DNA from: UBA830 sp038146925
Lineage (GTDB): Bacteria; Pseudomonadota; Alphaproteobacteria; MPNO01; UBA830
DNA: 64,000 bases
Direction: 5' to 3'
Assembly: GCA_038146925.1 (NCBI GenBank)
Contig: JAYQSP010000002.1
Coordinates: forward strand, 62,001-126,000
This document shows, in pieces, positions 6,307 to 14,402 of this stretch. Below the pieces are notes generated by a model. It saw only the letters and a list, made by a program, of their open reading frames with translations, was not told the DNA's origin and did no database searches. The translations under genes were made by a program, and so were the position numbers. Every line of letters starts with the position of its first letter. Position 1 is the first letter of the stretch.

Positions 6307-8835
6307 ATGACTACACTGCCGATCGACGCCATATTTCCGGAACTCTGTGCAAGCCTCGAACAAACGCCCAATGCCGTTGTGCAGGCTGCGCCCGGCGCAG
6401 GCAAAACCACCCGGGTTCCCCTGAAGCTTCTGGATGCGCCCTGGCGAAAGGGTGGCAGGATCATCATGCTGGAACCGCGCCGTCTCGCGGCGCGGGCTGC
6501 CGCCTTGCGCATGGCGCAAACGCTGGAGGAACCCGTCGGCAAAACGGTCGGCTATCGTATCCAGCTGGACCACAAGACCGGTCCGGACACTGTCATCGAG
6601 GTCGTTACCGAAGGTATTCTGACCCGCCGCCTGCAAATCGATCCGTCTCTCGACGGCGTCGCAGCGGTTATCTTCGACGAATTTCACGAACGTAATTTGC
6701 AGGCCGATTTGGGCCTCGCATTTTGCCTAGACTGTCAGGCGGGACTGCGTGAAGACCTGCGCATTCTGGCGATGTCGGCGACGCTGGATGTCGCTCCGGT
6801 TGCCAAACTGATGGGAAGCGCTCCCGTTATTACAAGTGCCGGCCGCGCCTTTCCCGTCGAGACCTGTTATCTGGGCAAACCGCCAGTCGACCGTTTCCGG
6901 GACACGTTCTCCCCAGCGGTGTCGTCGGCCGTAAAACAGGCTTTGGTAAACGAAACCGGCAGTATACTGGTTTTCCTTCCCGGCGAAGGCGAGATCCGGC
7001 GCGTTGAGACGCTACTGAACGAATCGAACCTGTCTGACGATGTGGACGTGCTGCCGCTTTTCGGCGCGCTTCCCCAGAGCCTGCAGGATCTGGCCATATC
7101 CCCACCCCCTTCCGGGCGTCGGAAGGTCGTACTGGCAACGGCCATAGCCGAGACCAGTTTGACCATCGAAGGCATTCGGGTGGTGGTCGATGGCGGCCTG
7201 TCCCGCATTCCCAGGTTCGACCACCGAAGCGGCATGACCCGTTTGTTCACGGAACCGGTTTCGCTGGCGGGCGCAGCGCAACGGCGGGGCCGCGCCGGGC
7301 GCATTGAACCCGGCGTTTGTTACCGGCTCTGGGATCAGGCAGGCGAAGGCGCCCTCAGAAAGTTTTCTCAACCTGAAATTCTCAACGCTGACCTCGCTCC
7401 TCTGGCGCTGGATTTGGCAAACTGGGGTATTCGCGACCCGGATGCCCTGAGCTGGCTGACGCCACCGCCTGAAGCGGCGCTGGCTCGGGCGCAGGAATTG
7501 CTAAGGCAGTTACGCGCCATAGACGATCAGGACAGAATCACCGTCCATGGGCGAGAAATAGCCGGCCTGTCCATGCACCCGCGGCTGGCACATATGGTCA
7601 TCGAAGGCGCAAAATTCGGATGGGCAGAGAATGCCTGCAATGTCGCCGCCCTGCTGACAGACAGAGATATTGCCCGGCGCGACGGCGGCACCCCTGTACC
7701 GGTGGATCTGACCCTGCGTGTCAGCGCTCTTAAAGGCGAACGCACAAGTCTGTCCGTCAACCGCAATGCACTCGGTCGAACCGAGGCGCTTGCAAAGCAC
7801 TGGCTGAAACGCGCGCCCCAAAACGAAAGTGATGGGAACGCCCTGGAATTGTCCCGGGATGAACAGATCGGCGCGCTGGTCGCTCTCGCCTATCCCGACC
7901 GCCTGGCGGAGCGCCGCCCCGGCAGAGATTCTCGTTACCGCCTGAGTAACGGCAAAGGCGCGATTTTGCCTGCCGAAGACGGCTTGCGGGACGCGCCCTA
8001 TCTGGCAATCGCCTCGGTCAGCGGAGATACCCGCGATGCCCGGATCCGGACAGCCGCCTCCATTTCTGCCGCGACCATCAAACGCTTATTTGAGAACGAT
8101 ATACGGGACGGGGAAACCGCGGTGTGGGACGGCAAAACCCGCTCCGTAATCGCCCGCAGGCAGAAACGCCTCCAAGCTCTGGTGCTCGAGGATACGCCGG
8201 CCCGGAATATTTCGGACGATCAAATCGTGCATGCTCTTCTCGACGGCATTCGCGACATTGGACTCGAATGCCTGCCCTGGAGCAGGGAGGCCAAAGAATT
8301 GCTGCTGCGGGTGCAGTGCTTCCATCTGGCCACGGGAACCGGGCCCGATCTGTCGGAGAGCATTCTGCTTGAGACGCTTGAAGAATGGTTGCTGCCCAAT
8401 CTGGTCGGCATGAGCCAGTTACAGCATCTGAAATCACTGGACCTGCGAGCCATCCTGCAAGCCCTGCTGAGCTGGTCAGAGCTGCAAAATCTAGAGACGC
8501 AGGTCCCAAGCCATTTCACCGTCCCCAGCGGATCCAGCATCCGGATAGATTACACCGACCCGACCGCACCGGTGTTGCCGGTAAAACTTCAGGAAATGTT
8601 TGGCGCGACCGAGACGCCGAGCATCTTTGACGGCGCCATCGCCCTGAATATACATCTTCTGTCTCCTGCAGGACGTCCCTTGCAGATCACCCGCGACCTG
8701 CCCGCCTTCTGGCGGAACGCTTATCTACAAGTTAGGGCCGAAATGAAAGGTCGCTATCCCAGGCACCCCTGGCCGGACAATCCGTTGGCGGCAGCGCCGA
8801 CAAGGCATACCAAGAACCGAATCAGAGAGAAATAA
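6307..8835 (+). CDS. hrpB: ATP-dependent helicase HrpB
   Basis: This 842-residue DEAH-box helicase has the full HrpB layout. Walker A is APGAGKTT (Lys33), motif II is DEFH (124-127, followed by ERNLQADL) and motif III is SAT (157-159). Motifs V and VI are AIAETSLTIEGI and QRRGRAGR. The helicase-associated and HrpB C-terminal domains follow, ending near the usual PRHPWPDNP. Length is normal (about 810-850). HrpB is a bacterial DExH helicase with an ill-defined RNA role. It is monocistronic here. Confidence 0.96.
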   Translation: MTTLPIDAIFPELCASLEQTPNAVVQAAPGAGKTTRVPLKLLDAPWRKGGRIIMLEPRRLAARAAALRMAQTLEEPVGKTVGYRIQLDHKTGPDTVIEVVTEGILTRRLQIDPSLDGVAAVIFDEFHERNLQADLGLAFCLDCQAGLREDLRILAMSATLDVAPVAKLMGSAPVITSAGRAFPVETCYLGKPPVDRFRDTFSPAVSSAVKQALVNETGSILVFLPGEGEIRRVETLLNESNLSDDVDVLPLFGALPQSLQDLAISPPPSGRRKVVLATAIAETSLTIEGIRVVVDGGLSRIPRFDHRSGMTRLFTEPVSLAGAAQRRGRAGRIEPGVCYRLWDQAGEGALRKFSQPEILNADLAPLALDLANWGIRDPDALSWLTPPPEAALARAQELLRQLRAIDDQDRITVHGREIAGLSMHPRLAHMVIEGAKFGWAENACNVAALLTDRDIARRDGGTPVPVDLTLRVSALKGERTSLSVNRNALGRTEALAKHWLKRAPQNESDGNALELSRDEQIGALVALAYPDRLAERRPGRDSRYRLSNGKGAILPAEDGLRDAPYLAIASVSGDTRDARIRTAASISAATIKRLFENDIRDGETAVWDGKTRSVIARRQKRLQALVLEDTPARNISDDQIVHALLDGIRDIGLECLPWSREAKELLLRVQCFHLATGTGPDLSESILLETLEEWLLPNLVGMSQLQHLKSLDLRAILQALLSWSELQNLETQVPSHFTVPSGSSIRIDYTDPTAPVLPVKLQEMFGATETPSIFDGAIALNIHLLSPAGRPLQITRDLPAFWRNAYLQVRAEMKGRYPRHPWPDNPLAAAPTRHTKNRIREK

Positions 8836-9049
8836 TCGGACCTCTGCGCCTTAACCCTCCGATATGCATTCTGGCAGAACACTCTTATCGATGCAGAATC
8901 ATGGATATGCCTGGGGTGGCGTGCTGAACTAATATCGACGCTCTATCTATTGATGGCGCGGCAGGCCTTACCCCCAAATGCGCCAACTGATGCTAAACAG
9001 CAAAACGAACGCGATCGGTACCAAGCCGCAGCTGATAGCTCTTCTCAAA

Positions 9050-9196
9050 CTAGGCTTCATCAATCTTCTGCCGGTTTCTTCTGCATCTCTCGGAACAGTA
9101 CCTCACTTCATCCCAGACCTTCGCCCACTTCTTACGCCAGACAAAGGGTCGCCCGCAGACTATACAAGTCTTTGTCGGCAAATCGCCTTTCTTCAT
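9050..9196 (-). CDS. DUF2256 domain-containing small zinc-ribbon protein
   Basis: The start at ATG 9196 gives MKKGDLPTKTC and a 48-residue protein. It carries CxxC (CIVCGRPF), the aromatic/basic WRKKWAKVWDEVRYC and CxxxC-type cysteines (YCSERCRRNR), the DUF2256 pattern. These are probably zinc-binding mini-proteins of unknown role, often found near photolyase or cryptochrome genes. Here the upstream neighbour on the same strand is another DNA-repair enzyme, the Nei-like glycosylase (157 nt away). A longer frame opens at 9328, but its first 44 residues do not belong to the domain. Confidence 0.8.
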   Translation of the reverse strand: MKKGDLPTKTCIVCGRPFVWRKKWAKVWDEVRYCSERCRRNRQKIDEA

Positions 9197-9352
9197 CTTT
9201 TCTAAACGCGCGTTCAGCAACGTTCTCCATTTGCGACAGACGTCAAGATTTTCATTCAGGTGACGCGCTCTCATTCCTGCGCCCCGGCAAGCGTCGGCGT
9301 TCGACAGTTTACCTGACAGTAGCCCCAACTGTTTGGACGCTGACCTCCCGCA

Positions 9353-10135
9353 CTAATACAGAGGCTGACATTCTTCGCAGGCAAAAGCCTTTCTGCCCGC
9401 CATACTGTGACACTGAATGTCCCCGCCGCATCTGGGACACCGGGTTTTCATATATATGTTAACTTGCTCTCTATACTTACCAGATGAAGGCTTGCCTTCT
9501 TGAACAGTGATGATCGAATTGTGCTTAACCCCAAGCGCGAGCAGATCCTTCGCGTCGTCCCAAATCTTATTAAAAGTCCTTTCGTCAATCGCGTTGCCGG
9601 GCGTTTTCGGGTGTACGCCCTGACGCCACAAAATTTCGCTTCGGAAAATATTACCGATCCCCGCTATCACAGATTGGTCCATTAATAACTGCCCGATGGG
9701 CAGCTTACTTTTTGCAATCCTCGCAAATGCCCTGCTGGGTTCCGCATCCGACCGTAAAATATCCGGGCCAATGCGATTGAATAGAGCTTTGGTTTCGACA
9801 GGGCCCATTACTTCACAGATCGCAGGACCATTTATATCTATGCAGTGCGTATCACCAACTAGGCGAACACGCACGGCCCCAATAGGTTCCTTCAATGGCA
9901 ACCGTCCGCTTCGGATCCTTCCGAAAAGTCCAAGATGGATGTGAAGAACATCTCTGGAACCGAAGCGGTACAATAGATGTTTTCCCAGGGCCTCGACGGA
10001 ATGGCACATTTTACCCGATAAAATTTTTGAACCTGCGCTGAATTTGCCTTGGGGTGATGAAACTTGCAGCTTTTGTCCTGATAATTTTTTGTGATGGTCT
10101 CGCGCTGCCCGATGGATCGTATGTCCTTCCGGCAC
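9353..10135 (-). CDS. Fpg/Nei family DNA glycosylase (endonuclease VIII-like)
   Basis: The product removes oxidised bases and nicks the abasic site. The catalytic residue is the N-terminal proline exposed after fMet removal, so the start must be GTG 10135 (fMet-Pro-Glu-Gly-His-Thr), not the ATG two codons upstream. AAGGAG lies exactly 6 nt before this GTG but touches the ATG. The H2TH region (PIGQLLMDQSVIAGIGNIFRSE) and a C-terminal zinc finger (CPRCGGD, then CEEC) are intact. Length is 260 aa. The PEGHTIHR start resembles Nei rather than MutM. Base composition is AT-richer than the chromosome around it. Confidence 0.9.
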   Translation of the reverse strand: MPEGHTIHRAARDHHKKLSGQKLQVSSPQGKFSAGSKILSGKMCHSVEALGKHLLYRFGSRDVLHIHLGLFGRIRSGRLPLKEPIGAVRVRLVGDTHCIDINGPAICEVMGPVETKALFNRIGPDILRSDAEPSRAFARIAKSKLPIGQLLMDQSVIAGIGNIFRSEILWRQGVHPKTPGNAIDERTFNKIWDDAKDLLALGVKHNSIITVQEGKPSSGKYREQVNIYMKTRCPRCGGDIQCHSMAGRKAFACEECQPLY

Positions 10136-10462
10136 TTTCATCTCCTTTCTATTTCTCTATTTCGGTCGTTTCTAACTGTTTAAATCTCGGGCATTCAATT
10201 TTCTATCAAACTTAGATTGGACAGATGTTTAACGTTATCGACTATGGGCCAAATTGAATGGCAGTGCGACATTGTCCTCTGTCATTTCGCTGTTTAATGG
10301 GGAAAACTTGTCCTTCCCCTTTTTAGCTGGGCCATTGTTTAAAAAGGGCAAGGGGGGATGCGATGGCTGGGAAACGCCCCTCGGTCGAGGATGTGCCGCC
10401 AAGATCTCTCAGTATTGCAACAGGTCAATCTGCGAGCCTCGCAGACCTAGGGATCCAAGTGA

Positions 10463-10801
10463 CATTCTGTCGTTTTAGACCACAAAATTCGCAAAGAGCT
10501 ATGTCGTTACCTGAAGACCAGGTGGCTTTCTGATCTCATAGCTCCCATTATTGTCTCACAGCGCACGGGCCAGCACTTCAAAAACACTACGCTAGGTATG
10601 CTGTTCTCTAGCTTTTACAAAAAGGCTAGCATACGGAACTCGTCGCATGCAGGTCGCAGGACCTTTGCCACTAAGCTCAATGCACAGGGTATGGGTATGC
10701 GTACGATCCAGTTGTTCATGGGTCATCAGCACATCGCCACGACCGCACTCTAGTGAGATGTCACGGACGGACAGTTCCACAGGTCCGCAAACCTCGCCTG
10801 A
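10463..10801 (+). pseudogene. Tyrosine recombinase (integrase) C-terminal relic with catalytic Tyr codon mutated to stop
   Basis: The frame from 10463 encodes a phage/XerC-like catalytic fragment: SVVLDHKIRKEL, then box II SHAGRRTFATKLNAQG and MGHQHIATTAL. At the expected catalytic tyrosine the codons read TAG TGA (10751-10756) where TAC TGC would give the usual Tyr. After the two stops the frame continues DVTDGQFHRSANLA and ends at 10801. The N-terminal arm-binding and Arg-I portions are missing. The gene is therefore dead by truncation and loss of the nucleophile. It sits in the AT-rich block beside tRNA-Ser, as an island integrase would. Confidence 0.82.
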
Positions 10802-10907
10802 GGTATTAGTGTGCTAAAACGCAACCTGTAAAATTTTGATGGCCAAAATTCAGGCTTCTTGACATAGACAAATATCGTCCAGATCCTGCTCCAGGAGTCC
10901 AAAATCT

Positions 10908-11645
10908 ATGAAATTCCAAAAAGTCGCGCTGACAGTCATCATGGCATTCTTTGTGCTAACCCATGCTGTTGCGCATGCAGAACCTATTTATCACGAAATC
11001 AACTACCCAGAGGGTAATGGCCCGTTTCCTGTCGTGATCGCCCTGCATACCAGCGGTGGATTCGATACTGTCAAACCGATGATATCAAATTACACGAACG
11101 CGGGGTATGCCGTTTATGCACCAGATTTTTTTAAGCGACATGGTATCTCGAAATATAACCGTTTTGAGACGTGGACCACATATCGGACAGCTATAGAATC
11201 AGAGCTTGTAGAGCTGATTGAGGTAATCAAAAAAGACCCCAAAGCTGATGAAAAAAATATCTTTGCTGTTGGCTTTTCAAACGGGGGCTTCTGGGCAAGT
11301 TTTCTAGCGGCTCGCAAGCACGTGAATGCTGGAGCATCACATTATGGTGTTTGGCGCTGGCGTAAATCCGACGGATGGAATGGCTACCCGGCAGACTATT
11401 TTGACGGCGATAGCAACCCTGTTCTGGCCATTCACGGCGACTACGATAGTATCCAGAGACCCAGGTTTGTATATCCTCAATTGGATATCATTGAGCGAAA
11501 AAGCCCTAAATTCAAAAAGCATATTTTTAGTGACGCAGGACACAGTTGGGACTGCGAAGAGTGTCGCCAGGATGGTTATGACGAAGAAGCGACAAGACAG
11601 TCTCTAAGAATGACCTTGGATTTTTTTGAAGCGAATAAACGCTAA
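10908..11645 (+). CDS. Secreted dienelactone hydrolase-like alpha/beta hydrolase
   Basis: The 245-residue protein starts with a clear Sec signal peptide (hydrophobic core to about residue 22, cleavage near AHA-EP). The nucleophile elbow is GFSNGG with Ser124, Asp178 or Asp180 lies in HGDYDS, and His212 in DAGHSWD, giving a Ser-Asp-His triad. The likely substrate is a small ester or lactone, acting in the periplasm. The codon use is AT-rich and unlike the flanking housekeeping genes, which suggests acquisition with the neighbouring nei and integrase relic. No operon partner. Confidence 0.82.
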   Translation: MKFQKVALTVIMAFFVLTHAVAHAEPIYHEINYPEGNGPFPVVIALHTSGGFDTVKPMISNYTNAGYAVYAPDFFKRHGISKYNRFETWTTYRTAIESELVELIEVIKKDPKADEKNIFAVGFSNGGFWASFLAARKHVNAGASHYGVWRWRKSDGWNGYPADYFDGDSNPVLAIHGDYDSIQRPRFVYPQLDIIERKSPKFKKHIFSDAGHSWDCEECRQDGYDEEATRQSLRMTLDFFEANKR

Positions 11646-11993
11646 TCCTGGCCCTCAGATACGGGCACAAATTTTGTCCGTCTTCAGAATATTTGGGCCA
11701 GTTGGTCGCCTGGTTTAGCGTAAGCTTTGGCTCACCTTGGTTGATGTGAGGCGGCGTGCCGCTGCTGGTGCTGCTCAGCAATGCAGCCGATAAAATGCGT
11801 TCATTTTTAATAGTATTACTGGAGGATATGCGGGGTCCCAACTGACAAAGCGGTGGTACCCGCCGGGGGTGGGGTCGCGGCTGCCGCGGCTTGGCTTTTC
11901 GGTTCAATGAAATTTTCTGAAGCTGCTGCACACGCGCTATCGGCGAGCTATTAGAGCCGCTGCGCTGCCGAAAACCGAGAAATTAAGGATAAA
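11646..11993. other. Gene-free stretch between the hydrolase and tRNA-Ser
   Basis: I find no supported gene. Open frames on both strands are short, without ribosome-binding sites or recognisable domains. This is the expected attachment side of an island (tRNA 3' end), but I cannot see a duplicated tRNA segment. Confidence 0.4.
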
Positions 11994-12084
11994 TGGCGGA
12001 CGGGGTGGGATTCGAACCCACGATACGGGGTTACCGCATACACGCTTTCCAAGCGTGCGCCTTCAGCCACTCGGCCACCCGTCC
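11994..12084 (-). tRNA. tRNA-Ser (anticodon GGA)
   Basis: Read on the minus strand, the acceptor stem GGACGGG pairs with CCCGTCC, followed by discriminator G and encoded CCA (11996-11994). The anticodon stem CACGC/GCGTG encloses TTGGAAA (GGA). A long variable arm (about TATGCGGTAACCCCGTATC) and GTTCGAAT T-loop confirm a class II serine tRNA. The 3' end faces the AT-rich block at 8836-11993. Confidence 0.97.
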
Positions 12085-12194
12085 GCGGCGGCGGATAATG
12101 CCCAAGCCGGCGGCGCGATGCAACAGCCGGTTTTCACCGAATTCCGGCCCGTGTTACGGTGATATTGATCTCAGGAATGGCAAAGTCACGAGTA

Positions 12195-12527
12195 ATGAAA
12201 ACAGGACGTTACATCGGCTGGATACTGCTGGCGCTGGGGTTGATATTCATCGGCCACGAAGCGCTGAACGCGCTGGAAGGCGAAGGATACCGCCTGATCG
12301 CGCTGGGCGAGCTGTGGTTCCGCCTCGATCAGGCGATGGGGACCGGCTCGCTCAACGCCACCCAGGCGTTTATCCAGCGCTATGTCTGGGCGTGGCTGTG
12401 GGAAGGCGTGATCCAGAACATTCTGATCGCGCCGGCGTGGGTGGTGTTTGGTACCCCTGGCGCGTTCCTGTCATGGACCTGCCGCAACCGGGGACGGCCG
12501 ACGGGATCGAGGCGCTGGGGTATCTAA
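12195..12527 (+). CDS. Small hypothetical membrane protein
   Basis: The 110-residue product has one N-terminal membrane segment (about 7-24, WILLALGLIFIG) and a second near the C-terminus (about 75-95, NILIAPAWVVFGTPGAFLSW). The middle carries GELWFRLD and SLNATQAFIQRYVWAWLW. ATG 12195 is chosen; ATG 12177, closely preceded by CAGG, would add six residues. I do not know the family. It is convergent with lepA and stands alone. Confidence 0.6.
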   Translation: MKTGRYIGWILLALGLIFIGHEALNALEGEGYRLIALGELWFRLDQAMGTGSLNATQAFIQRYVWAWLWEGVIQNILIAPAWVVFGTPGAFLSWTCRNRGRPTGSRRWGI

Positions 12528-12587
12528 AAAGCACAGCCCCCCTCCCCGGCGGAGAGAGGGGATTACCGGCGATGGAATCCTGAAAGC

Positions 12588-14390
12588 CTAATCGTCGCCG
12601 ATACGGAGCGCCTCGATAAACGCAGACTGGGGAATTTCCACGGCGCCGAACTGGCGCATGCGCTTTTTGCCTTCCTTCTGCTTTTCCAGAAGCTTGCGTT
12701 TTCGGCTGACGTCGCCGCCATAGCATTTGGCGGTCACGTCCTTGCGCATGGCGGAAATGGTTTCGCGGGCGATGATCTTGCCGCCGATCGCCGCCTGCAG
12801 CGGAATCTTGAACAGCTGGCGCGGGATGAGATCCTTGAGCCGCGAACAGATGGCGCGGCCGCGGAATTCAGCCTGGCTGCGGTGCACAATCATCGACAGC
12901 GCGTCAACCGGCTCGGCATTGACGAGAATGCCGAGCTTTACCAGATCGCCTTCCTCGTAGCCGGTGACCTGGTAATCGAAGCTGGCATAGCCGCGGCTGA
13001 CCGATTTCAGCCGGTCGTAGAAATCGAACACGACCTCGTTCAGCGGCAGCTTGTAGACCAGCATGGCGCGACCGCCGGCATAGGTCAGTTCCTGCTGGAT
13101 GCCGCGGCGGTCCTCGCACAGCTTCAGGATCGCGCCGAGATGTTCGTCCGGCACCAGGATGGTCGCCTGGATCCACGGCTCCTCGATATAGTCGATCTTG
13201 ACCACGTCGGGCATGTCGGCGGGATTGTGAAGTTCCAGAATGGTGCCGTCGGTCATGTGCATGCGATAGATGACCGACGGCGCCGTGGTGATCAGGTCGA
13301 GGTCGAATTCGCGGCTGAGCCTTTCCTGCACGATTTCGAGATGTAGCAGGCCGAGAAAGCCGCAGCGGAACCCGAAGCCCAGCGCGGCGGACGTTTCCGG
13401 CTCGTAATGAAAGCTGCCGTCGTTGAGCCGCAGCTTGGCAAGGCTGTCGCGCAGGTCTTCGTAATCCGCGGCATCGATCGGGAACAGGCCGCAGAACACC
13501 ACCGGGACGCTGGGCTTGAAGCCCGGCAGCGCTTCGGCGGCGAGATTCTTTTCCTCCGTGATGGTGTCGCCGACCTGGGCGTCGGCCACCGTCTTGATCG
13601 AGGCGGTGATGAATCCGACCTCGCCGGGGCCAAGCTCGGCGACGTCCTTGCGCTTCGGCGTGAACACGCCGCACACGTCTACCTGGTGCGTCGCGCCGGT
13701 CCCCATCATGCGGATCTTCATGCCTTTTTTCAGCACGCCGTCGCGCACACGCACCAGCACGATGACGCCAAGATACGAATCGTACCAGCTGTCCACCAGC
13801 ATCGCCTTCAGCGGCGCATCGCGGTCGCCGGTGGGCGCCGGCAGGCGCTGGACCAGCGCTTCGAGCACTTCCGTGATGCCTTCGCCGGTCTTGGCAGACA
13901 CGGCGATGGCATCGTCGGCCGCGAGACCGACCACGTCCTCGATTTCCCGGCGCACGCGGTCCGGCTCCGCGGCCGGCAGGTCGATCTTGTTGAGCACGGG
14001 TATGATCTCGTGATCGGCCTCGATGGCGAGGTAGGAATTGGCCAGCGTCTGCGCCTCGACGCCCTGCGACGAGTCGACGATCAGCAGCGAGCCTTCGCAG
14101 GCCGCCAGCGAGCGCGATACTTCATAGGTGAAATCGACATGGCCGGGCGTGTCCATCAGGTTGAGCTGATAGGTCTCGCCGTCGGATGCCTTGTACATCA
14201 GCCGCACCGTCTGCGCCTTGATGGTGATGCCGCGCTCGCGCTCGATATCCATGGTATCGAGCATCTGTTCCTTCAGCTCGCGCTGCTCGACCCCGCCGCA
14301 TTCCTGGATCAGCCGGTCTGCCAGCGTCGACTTGCCATGGTCGATATGCGCGATGATCGCGAAATTGCGAATATGGGCGAGCTCTGTCAT
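12588..14390 (-). CDS. lepA: Elongation factor 4 (LepA) ribosome back-translocase GTPase
   Basis: The 600-residue protein has the G-domain motifs AHIDHGKST, DTPGHVDF and NKIDLP, the EF-G-like domains II, III and V, and the LepA-specific C-terminal domain (QLFKIPLQAAIGGKIIARETI, then GGDVSRKRKLL). It is full length. LepA binds ribosomes and influences initiation and elongation under stress. It follows pheT by only 12 nt on the same strand, so it may be the tail of an rpmI-rplT-pheST-lepA transcription unit. Confidence 0.97.
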   Translation of the reverse strand: MTELAHIRNFAIIAHIDHGKSTLADRLIQECGGVEQRELKEQMLDTMDIERERGITIKAQTVRLMYKASDGETYQLNLMDTPGHVDFTYEVSRSLAACEGSLLIVDSSQGVEAQTLANSYLAIEADHEIIPVLNKIDLPAAEPDRVRREIEDVVGLAADDAIAVSAKTGEGITEVLEALVQRLPAPTGDRDAPLKAMLVDSWYDSYLGVIVLVRVRDGVLKKGMKIRMMGTGATHQVDVCGVFTPKRKDVAELGPGEVGFITASIKTVADAQVGDTITEEKNLAAEALPGFKPSVPVVFCGLFPIDAADYEDLRDSLAKLRLNDGSFHYEPETSAALGFGFRCGFLGLLHLEIVQERLSREFDLDLITTAPSVIYRMHMTDGTILELHNPADMPDVVKIDYIEEPWIQATILVPDEHLGAILKLCEDRRGIQQELTYAGGRAMLVYKLPLNEVVFDFYDRLKSVSRGYASFDYQVTGYEEGDLVKLGILVNAEPVDALSMIVHRSQAEFRGRAICSRLKDLIPRQLFKIPLQAAIGGKIIARETISAMRKDVTAKCYGGDVSRKRKLLEKQKEGKKRMRQFGAVEIPQSAFIEALRIGDD

Positions 14391-14402
14391 GACGCGATCA
14401 GT

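Noticed and set aside
10254..10478. 74-codon plus-strand frame before the integrase relic
   Set aside because: No ribosome-binding site and no domain; the sequence changes frame without sense. Treated as part of the eroded block.
8836..11993. Duplicated tRNA-Ser 3' end (att site) bounding the island
   Set aside because: No second copy of the tRNA 3' segment is visible within the window.
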